NCBI RefSeq assembly: GCF_000934605.2 | Contig: NZ_CP010897.2 | Span: 3,720,001-3,784,000, forward strand | Direction of reading: 5' to 3' | Source of the DNA: Pandoraea vervacti | Lineage (GTDB): Bacteria; Pseudomonadota; Gammaproteobacteria; Burkholderiales; Burkholderiaceae | Length of the DNA stretch: 64,000 nt | Shown here: piece by piece, positions 16,877-24,799 of the stretch | How the letters are laid out: each line of letters opens with the position of its first letter | How positions within the stretch are numbered: position 1 is the stretch's first letter | Made by a program: the position numbers and the translations under genes | Notes under the pieces: generated by a model | What the model was told of the DNA's origin: nothing | Databases searched by the model: none | Seen by the model: the letters and a program-made list of their open reading frames with translations, nothing else

Positions 16877-17809
16877 TCATTCATCGTCCGCAGAATCGTC
16901 ACCGACATTGCGTCTGGCGCTCATGAAATCGACAAAGGCTCTTGCCTGCGGAGAAAGCGAGTCATACCGTTTGAACACCAGCATCAGATGGCGGGCCGCC
17001 CAGTCATCCGACAATGGAATGATCCTCAACTGCAAGCGAGACCGATATACCTCGGCGACTTTCGTCGGCATGATGCATATGCCCGCCTTGGCTGCCACCA
17101 GGCTACAAGCCGAATCGAAGCTGGAAACGCGAATACGGTACGTCAGCGAGCGGCCGAGCTCGGCCGCCTTCATGGCAAGAATTTGTTCCAGCGCGCTCCC
17201 TTCCGAGAATCCGATGTGCACGTGCTCGAGTGTCTCGCTAAAGCGGATCGCCTCACGGTTCGCCAACGGGTGCCCGGCTCCTGCGACCAGGGCGAATACT
17301 TCCTGACGATAAGGCACCGTCGACAGTTTGCATCCTTCATGAACGACGTGCGTAATGCCAACATCCGCAACGTCGTCCGCAATACCCCGAAGGATCCCCG
17401 CGCTCAATCGCTCCTCGAAACTGACGACGACGTCGGGGTACGCCTGCTCCAGCGCCACAAGATCGCGAGGCACGAATTGGACCATGGACGAGAGGTTGGC
17501 GAGCACACGAACAGTGCCGTAGACGCCGGAGTCAACGTGCGCGATTTCCGCAATCATGCGCTGAAGATCCACATCGATCTTCAGGGCGTAAGCCAGCACG
17601 ACCTCGCCCGCGCGGGTGAGTCGCGTCCCGGAAGCGTCGCGAAACATCAGCTTGGTACCCAGCGCACTCTCCAGCTCCGAGATGCGCCGACTGATGGCGG
17701 ACGGCGCGATATGCTCGGCCGTCGCCGCCCTTACGACCCCGCCTTCCGCCTGAACCGCCCTGAACAGTCGAAGCGAGGTCAAATCAAGTTGTTTGATCGT
17801 TTGTGGCAT
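16877..17809 (-). CDS. LysR-family transcriptional regulator
   Basis: 310 residues from the ATG at 17809 (GAGAAAG about 6 bases upstream); in-frame starts further up would add 22-29 atypical residues. DNA-binding segment: LRLFRAVQAEGGVVRAATAE followed by IAPSAISRRISELESALGTK, then FRDASGTRLTRAGEVVL. The effector domain follows (VRVLANLSSMVQFVPRDL). It diverges from an alpha/beta hydrolase gene across about 155 bases and is probably its regulator. The C-terminal tail is acidic. Ligand unknown. Confidence 0.9.
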   Translation of the reverse strand: MPQTIKQLDLTSLRLFRAVQAEGGVVRAATAEHIAPSAISRRISELESALGTKLMFRDASGTRLTRAGEVVLAYALKIDVDLQRMIAEIAHVDSGVYGTVRVLANLSSMVQFVPRDLVALEQAYPDVVVSFEERLSAGILRGIADDVADVGITHVVHEGCKLSTVPYRQEVFALVAGAGHPLANREAIRFSETLEHVHIGFSEGSALEQILAMKAAELGRSLTYRIRVSSFDSACSLVAAKAGICIMPTKVAEVYRSRLQLRIIPLSDDWAARHLMLVFKRYDSLSPQARAFVDFMSARRNVGDDSADDE

Positions 17810-17940
17810 GGCAACTTTCTCGAAACGCATCCCGGCGACGGCGCACGAACCGAAGGGTGTTCTCGATCCGGCAAGAGAGGCGTCGACATTTGGCAATGGC
17901 CCGTGCAGTGACGTACCGCGATACTAATCCTAAGTCTGCT

Positions 17941-17958
17941 CCCCGAAAAATTCCGGGG
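17941..17958 (+). promoter_or_regulatory. Hairpin covering the hydrolase ribosome-binding site
   Basis: CCCCG (17941-17945) pairs with CGGGG (17954-17958) across an A/T loop. The right arm is the GGGG of the ribosome-binding site, 5 bases before the hydrolase ATG, so translation could be dampened by the fold. Confidence 0.35.
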
Positions 17959-17963
17959 AAAAC

Positions 17964-18923
17964 ATGGACAATACAGGAGACAAAATGCTGCCAAGCGTCA
18001 GCCACGCTCTTGACTCGTTTCATGTCGGGTCGAGCGCTCACCCCATGTATGTCGAGCGTTGGGCACCCATGTCCGGCGCGTCGGAACGCCCGCCTGTCGT
18101 CCTGATTCACGGCGGGGGTCACACCGGCTCGTGCTATCGCCATACGCCGGATGGCCGTCCGGGCTGGGCCTCCCTTTTTGTTCAAAGTGGATATACGGCC
18201 TATGTCGTAGACTGGCCGGGCCATGGCCGATCGCCTTCGCTTCCCGACTTTGCGACCCTGTCGATGGATGCCGTCGTCACCGCGCTCGTCGACTTGCTGG
18301 ATCAGATCGGGCCGGCGATCCTGGTTGCCCACAGCGCCGGCGGGACCGTGGCGTGGACGGTGGCCGACAGACGGCCCGACAGCGTTTGCGCGATCCTGGG
18401 CATTGCGCCCGGACCGCCCGGCAATCTGCTTCCTGTGCTGCCATCCGATCCCCTCGAATTCGAAGCACTCGCCGCCCGCGGAGATCTGGGCCACCCTGTT
18501 TATCACCCGGAAACGGCGCCGGTGTATTTCTCAAGCGAATTCATTCGGCGCTACTGGGCCAATAGCAAGCACTTTCCCCTCGAAGCGATTGACGCCTACG
18601 AGAAAACCATCGTGCCCGAAAGCCCGCGAATTCTGAACGAACGATTCAACATTGGAGGTTGCTCGCCACGCGTTGGCTCGCCGGAGCGAATCCGGCGTAT
18701 CAGAAGCCTTGTGGTTACGGGCAGCGACGATCCAAGACATCCCAGAAGCATTGACGCAGCCGTGGCCCAATTTGTTGGCGCCACCCATTTGTGGCTCCCG
18801 GATATCGGCATCGAAGGGAATGGGCATGGCCTGATGATCGAACGTAACAGCAGCGAAATCTTCGACGTGCTGCGCCAATGGCTGGCGGCTGACGAAAATC
18901 GCCCCGTTCAGAAGCACGCTTAA
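17964..18923 (+). CDS. Alpha/beta-hydrolase fold protein
   Basis: 319 residues. The oxyanion region HGGGH is near residue 49, the nucleophile Ser124 lies in VAHSAGG, an acid candidate in TGSDDPRHP, and the catalytic histidine in GNGHGLMIE. The fold covers esterases, lactonases and C-C hydrolases; this one resembles secreted-type alpha/beta hydrolases but has no signal peptide, so it should be cytoplasmic. It is divergently paired with a LysR gene. The 473 bases downstream to metQ hold no gene. Substrate unknown. Confidence 0.85.
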   Translation: MDNTGDKMLPSVSHALDSFHVGSSAHPMYVERWAPMSGASERPPVVLIHGGGHTGSCYRHTPDGRPGWASLFVQSGYTAYVVDWPGHGRSPSLPDFATLSMDAVVTALVDLLDQIGPAILVAHSAGGTVAWTVADRRPDSVCAILGIAPGPPGNLLPVLPSDPLEFEALAARGDLGHPVYHPETAPVYFSSEFIRRYWANSKHFPLEAIDAYEKTIVPESPRILNERFNIGGCSPRVGSPERIRRIRSLVVTGSDDPRHPRSIDAAVAQFVGATHLWLPDIGIEGNGHGLMIERNSSEIFDVLRQWLAADENRPVQKHA

Positions 18924-19110
18924 CGCAACGATACGGATTCTCGCAAATCGCGCCGCCATCCTTCCTGGCCTGGTCGACCGAGGTCGGGGGACAGGCCGTC
19001 CACCGCGGCCGCCCCCTGTTGAAATCCGCACAGCCGGTCAGCAGATTGTTCATTTTTGACGATGCCGACCGGCGCGCAACGACGCCGGCGCGCTCGCGCA
19101 ATGACTCGCC

Positions 19111-19142
19111 AGTCAAAAAAATACCATTAAAAAATAATGACT
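19111..19142. promoter_or_regulatory. AT-rich inverted repeat upstream of metQ
   Basis: The 473-base gap before metQ (18924-19396) contains no gene. Within it, an AT-rich block is bounded by AGTCA (19111-19115) and TGACT (19138-19142), with an inner ATTA-N5-TAAT symmetry. A/T-rich sites of this kind suit a LysR-type sulfur regulator such as CysB, but the match to a CysB consensus is weak. No known riboswitch pattern was recognised in the gap. Confidence 0.3.
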
Positions 19143-19396
19143 TGCGCCACATCCCGGATGTGCATATGCAAACCATTTTTGCTTCGTAGTAGCCGCGCGG
19201 CGACGAGGTTTTAATACTCCCTGGAAATTGCGACTCAGGAAGTCACGCAACGAACCGGGACCCAACCGAGTCACGTCGGGCATTGGCGCCCGGCACCCGA
19301 TGACAAGTGACTCCACAGCCGCCTCAGGCTGAAAAAACGAGCGCTACCCACGCGACGTATCTCCTTGCCCACGCTACCCTGTTTTCGGAGTCATAC

Positions 19397-20212
19397 ATGA
19401 AGCTTTCGCTCGTCCTGCGCACCGCTCTTGCCCCGCTGGCTGCCCTCGTGATGCTCAACGCCGGCGCCGCCGACAAACTGCGCATCGGTGTCGTACCCGG
19501 CGCTTACGGCGACTCCGTTGCCGTCGCCGCCAAGGAGGCCAAGCGTCAGGGCATCGACGTGGATGTCGTTGAATTCACCGACTGGACGACCCCGAACATT
19601 GCCCTGAATTCGGGCGATCTGGACATCAATTACTTCCAGCATCAGCCTTTTCTGAACAACGCGATCCAGAAGAACGGCTTCACGCTCGCCAGTGCGGGCA
19701 CCGGTGTGCTCGCCAACGTGGGTCTGTATTCCCTCAAGCACAAGACCATTGCCGAAGTGCCGGAGCGCGGCACCGTCGGCATCGCCAACGATCCGGTCAA
19801 TCAGGGACGCGGGCTGCTTCTGCTGCAAAAGGTCGGCCTCATCAAGCTCAAGAGCGGTGTCGGTTTCCTCGGCACGCTCAACGATATTGTCGACAACCCG
19901 AAGAAGCTGCGTTTCGTCGAAGTCGAAGGCCCTCAGCTCGTGCGCATCACGGGCGACGTGGACCTCGCACAGGGCTATCCGCACTTCATCGTGGCCGCCA
20001 AGGCGTTCGATCCCTCCAGCGGACTGGCCTACTCGGGCATCGAAGACGCGCAGTTCTCGATCCAGTTCGTCGTGAAGGCGAACCGCGTCAAGGACCCCGT
20101 GATCCAGAAGTTCATCCGCATCTATCAGAACTCGGACGCCGTGAAGACGACCGTGAATCAGGCGTTCAACAACGACAAGCGGCTGTACTCGCTGTCGTGG
20201 GTCAAACAATGA
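19397..20212 (+). CDS. metQ: MetQ-type substrate-binding protein (NLPA family)
   Basis: 271 residues from the ATG at 19397, CGGAG 6 bases upstream. A cleavable signal peptide is present (about 24 residues, ending in NAGAA) without a lipobox cysteine, so the product is probably a free periplasmic protein rather than a lipoprotein. NLPA-family segments follow: LRIGVVPGAYGDS, INYFQHQPFLN, VGIANDPVNQGRGL and LAQGYPHFIVA. Family members bind D/L-methionine or related sulfur compounds. It is followed by metN and metI, forming a complete importer at the head of the organosulfur cluster. Confidence 0.88.
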   Translation: MKLSLVLRTALAPLAALVMLNAGAADKLRIGVVPGAYGDSVAVAAKEAKRQGIDVDVVEFTDWTTPNIALNSGDLDINYFQHQPFLNNAIQKNGFTLASAGTGVLANVGLYSLKHKTIAEVPERGTVGIANDPVNQGRGLLLLQKVGLIKLKSGVGFLGTLNDIVDNPKKLRFVEVEGPQLVRITGDVDLAQGYPHFIVAAKAFDPSSGLAYSGIEDAQFSIQFVVKANRVKDPVIQKFIRIYQNSDAVKTTVNQAFNNDKRLYSLSWVKQ

Positions 20213-20240
20213 CGCGCGTCCCCGCGAAAGGAGCTGGCCC

Positions 20241-21503
20241 ATGCGCGTAACGGCCACCGCAAGACAAACGCTGACCGAACCCGCCGGGACGCCCGGCGTT
20301 CGCGCGGCACTCGGCCGCCCGCCACATCCTGTGGCAGCGCCCGCCCCGCACGATGCAGCACCCGCTGCACATCCCAAGGGCACCGTGGCGTTTCGCAACG
20401 TGACGAAGACCTACGTGTCGAGCGCCGGCCCCGTGACGGCGCTCGACGCCATCGATCTCGACATCCGTCCCGGCGGCATCTTCGGCATCATCGGGCGCAG
20501 CGGTGCCGGCAAATCGAGCCTGCTGCGCACCATCAATCGACTGGAGCGGCCAACCAGCGGACAGGTGCTGGTCGACGGTGTCGACATCGCCACGCTCAAC
20601 GACGCGCAACTCGTGCAACTGCGCCGGCGCATCGGCATGATCTTCCAGCACTTCAACCTGCTCTCGGCCAAGACCGTGTACGACAACGTGGCGTTACCGC
20701 TACGCGTCGCCGGCGTGCCGAAAGCCCAGGTCGATGCGCGCGTACGCGAGCTGCTCGCGCTCGTGGGCCTCTCGGACAAGGCCGGCACGTATCCCGGACG
20801 CCTCTCGGGGGGACAGAAGCAGCGCGTGGGCATCGCCCGGGCGCTTGCCACCGGCCCGGAGATATTGCTGTGCGACGAGGCGACGTCGGCCCTCGACCCG
20901 GAAACGACGCACGCGATCCTGCGGCTGCTCCGCGACATCAATCGCAAGCTGGGCATCACCATCGTGCTCATCACGCACGAGATGCGCGTGATTCGCGAGA
21001 TTGCCGATCAGGTGCTGGTACTGGAGCAAGGGCGCATCGCCGAACTCGACGACGTCTGGCGCGTGTTCGGTGCGCCCCGGCACGACGCCACCCGCGCCCT
21101 GCTGGCGCCGTTGCAATACGACATGCCCGACGATCTCCAGCAAGCGCTGCTGCCCGAGCGCCCTGCAACGCCCTGCGCGCAAATCCTTCAACTGACGTAT
21201 CGCGGCACCGACGGACTGGCGCCCGACTTTCCGCGCATTGCGCAGGCGCTGGGAGGAAGCGTCCGGTTGCTGCATGGCGGCGTGGATCGCATTCAGGGCC
21301 ACTCGCAAGGGCAATTGCTGATCTCGCTCAGACCCGCGCAAGACGGACATGGCGGACATGTCGCACAGGCCGCACCGGGCACGCAAGGCGCTTCGGACGA
21401 CGGCCCGCAACCGGATTGGCAAACTCTCACGCGCGGGCCGAATGCCATCGCGCATGACATCGAGGTACTGGGATATGTCTCTGACACTGTCCATCTCCAT
21501 TGA
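20241..21503 (+). CDS. metN: MetN-type ABC transporter ATPase with extended N-terminus
   Basis: 420 residues; AAGGAG 9 bases before the ATG at 20241. Walker A is GRSGAGKSS near residue 89, the signature LSGGQKQRVGIARAL near 195, Walker B ILLCDEATSALD and the H-loop ITHEM. The C-terminal 100 residues match the position of the NIL methionine-sensing domain. A Pro/Ala/His-rich extension of about 45 residues precedes the usual start; no internal ATG would remove it. The 3' end overlaps metI by 29 bases. Role: energising uptake of the ligand bound by MetQ. Confidence 0.9.
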   Translation: MRVTATARQTLTEPAGTPGVRAALGRPPHPVAAPAPHDAAPAAHPKGTVAFRNVTKTYVSSAGPVTALDAIDLDIRPGGIFGIIGRSGAGKSSLLRTINRLERPTSGQVLVDGVDIATLNDAQLVQLRRRIGMIFQHFNLLSAKTVYDNVALPLRVAGVPKAQVDARVRELLALVGLSDKAGTYPGRLSGGQKQRVGIARALATGPEILLCDEATSALDPETTHAILRLLRDINRKLGITIVLITHEMRVIREIADQVLVLEQGRIAELDDVWRVFGAPRHDATRALLAPLQYDMPDDLQQALLPERPATPCAQILQLTYRGTDGLAPDFPRIAQALGGSVRLLHGGVDRIQGHSQGQLLISLRPAQDGHGGHVAQAAPGTQGASDDGPQPDWQTLTRGPNAIAHDIEVLGYVSDTVHLH

Positions 21504-22137
21504 TCGCTACTGGAATGCGTTCGTCGACACGCTGATGATGGTGGGCGTGTCCGGCGCCATTGCCTTTGTCGCCGGCATTCCGCTGGCCGTGCTGCTCATC
21601 ATCACGGCGCCCGACGGCTTCCTCGCATGGCCGCGCGGCAATCGCGTGGTCGGCAGCATGATCAACGGGTTTCGCGCGACGCCGTTCATCGTGCTGCTCG
21701 TGGCGCTGATTCCCGTCACGCGCATCGTTGCCGGCACGACCATCGGCGTGTGGGCCGCCATCGTGCCGCTTGCCGTCAGTGCAACCCCCTTCTTCGCCCG
21801 CATCGTCGAAGTCAGCCTGCGCGAGGTCGACCCCGGCCTGATCGAAGCGGCGCAGGCCATGGGGTGCGAGAAGTGGGACATCGTGCGCCACGTCTATCTG
21901 CCCGAAGCGCTGCCGGGCGTGATTGGCGGCTTCACCATTACGCTCGTGGCGCTCATCAGCGCGTCGGCCATGGCAGGCGCCGTCGGCGCCGGCGGGCTGG
22001 GCGACCTGGCGATCCGCTACGGCTATCAACGGTTCGATACACAGGTCATGGTGATCGTGATCGCCGTGCTGATCCTGCTCGTCACGCTGGTGCAGACAGC
22101 GGGCGACCGCTACGCGCGCTGGTTGCGCAGCCGCTGA
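21475..22137 (+). CDS. metI: MetI-type ABC transporter permease
   Basis: 220 residues with about five membrane segments. The start at 21475 lies inside the metN end, implying coupled translation. The permease-ATPase coupling loop is visible as EAAQAMGCEKWDIVRHVYLP, and MINGFRATPFIVLLVALIPV is a typical MetI segment. It completes the MetQNI system. The next gene (sfnB type) begins 37 bases later, so the transporter is likely in one transcript with the flavoproteins. Confidence 0.9.
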   Translation: MSLTLSISIDRYWNAFVDTLMMVGVSGAIAFVAGIPLAVLLIITAPDGFLAWPRGNRVVGSMINGFRATPFIVLLVALIPVTRIVAGTTIGVWAAIVPLAVSATPFFARIVEVSLREVDPGLIEAAQAMGCEKWDIVRHVYLPEALPGVIGGFTITLVALISASAMAGAVGAGGLGDLAIRYGYQRFDTQVMVIVIAVLILLVTLVQTAGDRYARWLRSR

Positions 22138-22174
22138 ACGCGGCACGCGAAGCCGTCGCACATCGAGAAAACCC

Positions 22175-23452
22175 ATGAATCATCCCGAAACCACCGTCTC
22201 GACGCCCACCGCTCCCACGCCCCACCCGCGTGCGCTCACGCGCGTGCCGTTGCCGCCGCGCCCGCCACATCGCGTCGCGAGCGAGGCCGAGGCGCTGACG
22301 ATCGCGCAAACGCTGGCCGACACTTTCCGCGCCAGCGCCGCCGAGCGCGACCGCGCACGTCGCCTGCCGTGGGACGAGATCGAGCAATACACGGCAAGCG
22401 GCCTGTGGGCCATCACCATTCCCCGGCAGTACGGCGGCCTCGGTGCGTCATACGTCACGCTGGCCCAACTGTTCGTCACGATCTGCGCGGCCGACCCGTC
22501 GCTCGGACAAATTCCGCAAAATCACTTCGCCGTGTTGCAGAACCTCTCGGACATGGGCGACGAAGGGCAACGGCAACGCTGGTTCGCCGACGTTCTTGGC
22601 GGGCAGCGAATCGGCAACGCCGGTCCCGAACGTAAAGCGAAAGCCGCCCAATTGTCCTCGCCGACCGCGCATCTCACACGCGACGCCGAGGGCCAGTTAC
22701 GCGTGAGCGGCACACGTCATTACTCGACGGGCTCCGCGTTCGCGCACTGGATTCCGTTTCGCGCAGTCGACGATCAGGGCCGCCCCGTTCAGGTGTGGGT
22801 GCGGCGCGACGCCCCGGGCGTGACCATCCTTGACGACTGGGATGCCTTCGGCCAGCGAACGACGGCCAGCGGCAGTGTGATTTTCGAGAATGTCCCCATC
22901 GGCGAGAACGATGTCGTTCCCGTCTGGCGCTTCGAGAAAGTGCCCACGCTCTCCGGCCCGGTGTCCCAGTTGATTCAGGCCGCCATCGACGCGGGGATTG
23001 CGCAGGGTGCGCTGCGCGACGCGATCGACTTCGTACGCGACAAGAGCCGTCCGTGGATCGATTCGGGCGTGAGTCAGGCGAGCGACGACCCCTACATCAT
23101 TCACGAGATCGGCCAGTTGCAAATCGAGGTCGACGCCGCACACGCCGTGCTGCTCGACGCAGCGCGCCATCTGGATACGCTCGCACTCGGCCCGATCGAC
23201 GACGCGATCTGCGCGAGCGCCTCGGTCGCCGTGGCGCAGGCCAAGATCCTCACGACCGAAGCGGCGCTCAACGTCAGCGAGCACCTGTTCGCGCTTGCCG
23301 GTTCGGCATCGAGTCGTGCCGGGCACCACCTCGACCGTCACTGGCGCAATGCGCGCGTTCACACGCTGCACGACCCGGTGCGCTGGAAATATCACCTGCT
23401 CGGCAACTACGTGCTCAACGGTGCGCTTCCAAAGCGTCATCAGTGGAACTGA
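22175..23452 (+). CDS. sfnB: SfnB-type acyl-CoA-dehydrogenase-like flavoprotein (copy 1)
   Basis: 425 residues. The acyl-CoA dehydrogenase fold is shown by LPWDEIEQYTASGLWAITIP, PRQYGGLG, QIPQNHFAVLQNL and the end motif RNARVHTLHDPVRWKYH. The last two are marks of the SfnB/DszC branch, which works on sulfur compounds with reduced flavin rather than on acyl-CoA. SfnB proteins are tied to dimethyl sulfone and sulfonate use in Pseudomonas. The Pro-rich first 30 residues look unstructured. It is 37 bases after metI and 29 before a second SfnB-like gene. Exact reaction unknown. Confidence 0.83.
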   Translation: MNHPETTVSTPTAPTPHPRALTRVPLPPRPPHRVASEAEALTIAQTLADTFRASAAERDRARRLPWDEIEQYTASGLWAITIPRQYGGLGASYVTLAQLFVTICAADPSLGQIPQNHFAVLQNLSDMGDEGQRQRWFADVLGGQRIGNAGPERKAKAAQLSSPTAHLTRDAEGQLRVSGTRHYSTGSAFAHWIPFRAVDDQGRPVQVWVRRDAPGVTILDDWDAFGQRTTASGSVIFENVPIGENDVVPVWRFEKVPTLSGPVSQLIQAAIDAGIAQGALRDAIDFVRDKSRPWIDSGVSQASDDPYIIHEIGQLQIEVDAAHAVLLDAARHLDTLALGPIDDAICASASVAVAQAKILTTEAALNVSEHLFALAGSASSRAGHHLDRHWRNARVHTLHDPVRWKYHLLGNYVLNGALPKRHQWN

Positions 23453-23481
23453 CCGTCCGGCATCTGCCCCACATCCCCGAC

Positions 23482-24783
23482 ATGACACATGCCTCGACAC
23501 CGGTGCGCCCCACAGCGAGCGCACCGCACGAACCTTCCGCCCCGGTGAACCCGGCGCGACAACCGGATCGGCCTGCGCCCGCGCCTGCCCCGCAACGGCG
23601 GGCCGACCTGATTCGCGACGATGCACACGCGCTCGACGTCGCAAACGCGTTCGCCCGCGATCTGGCGCCCGGCGCGCGGCAACGCGATCACGACCGCCGT
23701 CTTCCGTGGCGCGAAGTGGACCGATTCAGCCAATCCGGCTTGTGGGGCATCACAGTCCCAAAGGCCTACGGCGGCGCCGAGGTCAGCACCGATACGCTCA
23801 CCAAAGTGGTGAGCGTCATCGCCGCCGCTGACGGCAGCTTCGGGCACATTCCGCAAAACCACTACTACTCGCTCGAAGTGCTACGCGTTGGCGGCACCGA
23901 CGAGCAAAAGACGTTCTTCTACGACCGGGTGTTGCGCGGCGAGCGTCTGGGCAACGCGCTGGCCGAAGTGGGTCAGCGTGACTTCAAGCGTCGTACGGAA
24001 CTGCGACGCGAGGCGGGCGGCTGGTTCGTGCAAGGCGCGAAGTTCTATTGCACCGGCGCTGTGTACGCGCACTGGATTCCCACGCTTGCCGTCGCGCAGG
24101 AAGATGCGGCCCAGCGCGCCTATCTGGTGTTCATCCCCCGCAGCGCGCCGGGCGTGACCGTGACCGACGACTGGGACGGTTTCGGGCAGCGTGTGACCGG
24201 CAGCGGTTCGGTACAGTTCGAGCACGTTCGTGTCGAACCGGAATGGATCGTACCCTTCACCGCATCGTTCGAGCGCGCGACCACGATCGGCCCGTTCGCC
24301 CAGATCATTCATGCCGCGCTCGACGCCGGCATCGGTCATGGCGCCTTGCAGGCCACGCTGCCGTTTGTCCGCGAGCATGCCCGGCCTTGGATCGACTCGG
24401 GCGTGCAGCGCGCGGCCGACGATCCGCTGCTGCTCGAACAGATCGGCAACGTTGCCCTGCGCCTGCGCGCCGCCGACGCGCTCATCGCCCGCGCCGCACG
24501 TGCCGTCGACGCGGCGCAACGCGCACCGGACGACGACAGTGTGGCCGCCGCGTCGATTGCCGTGGCGCAGGCCAAAGCCCTCAGCACCAGCGCCAGTCTG
24601 CTCGCCGGCACCAAACTGTTCGAGCTCTGCGGCACCAGCGCAACATCGGTGGCGCTCGGTCTCGATCGCTTCTGGCGCAATGCCCGCACCCATACGCTGC
24701 ACGATCCGGTGCGCTGGAAGTATCACGCAGTGGGCAACTATGTCCTCAACGGCGTGCGTCCGCCGCGCCACGGCGCGATCTGA
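23482..24783 (+). CDS. sfnB: SfnB-type acyl-CoA-dehydrogenase-like flavoprotein (copy 2)
   Basis: 433 residues from the ATG at 23482; the frame is open far upstream but overlaps copy 1. It shares with copy 1 the motifs LPWREVDRFSQSGLWGITVP, PKAYGGAE, HIPQNHYYSLEVL and RNARTHTLHDPVRWKYH, so the two are paralogues. A Pro/Ala-rich N-terminal 40 residues precede the domain. Having two adjacent, diverged copies suggests different substrates or a two-enzyme assembly. The next gene, a flavin monooxygenase, follows after 16 bases. Confidence 0.83.
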   Translation: MTHASTPVRPTASAPHEPSAPVNPARQPDRPAPAPAPQRRADLIRDDAHALDVANAFARDLAPGARQRDHDRRLPWREVDRFSQSGLWGITVPKAYGGAEVSTDTLTKVVSVIAAADGSFGHIPQNHYYSLEVLRVGGTDEQKTFFYDRVLRGERLGNALAEVGQRDFKRRTELRREAGGWFVQGAKFYCTGAVYAHWIPTLAVAQEDAAQRAYLVFIPRSAPGVTVTDDWDGFGQRVTGSGSVQFEHVRVEPEWIVPFTASFERATTIGPFAQIIHAALDAGIGHGALQATLPFVREHARPWIDSGVQRAADDPLLLEQIGNVALRLRAADALIARAARAVDAAQRAPDDDSVAAASIAVAQAKALSTSASLLAGTKLFELCGTSATSVALGLDRFWRNARTHTLHDPVRWKYHAVGNYVLNGVRPPRHGAI

Positions 24784-24799
24784 CGCCAGGAATCCCGTC

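Noticed and set aside
19143..19396. Possible SAM or SAH riboswitch before metQ
   Set aside because: None of the conserved cores I know (for example the SAM-I or SAM-II pattern) could be found in the leader.
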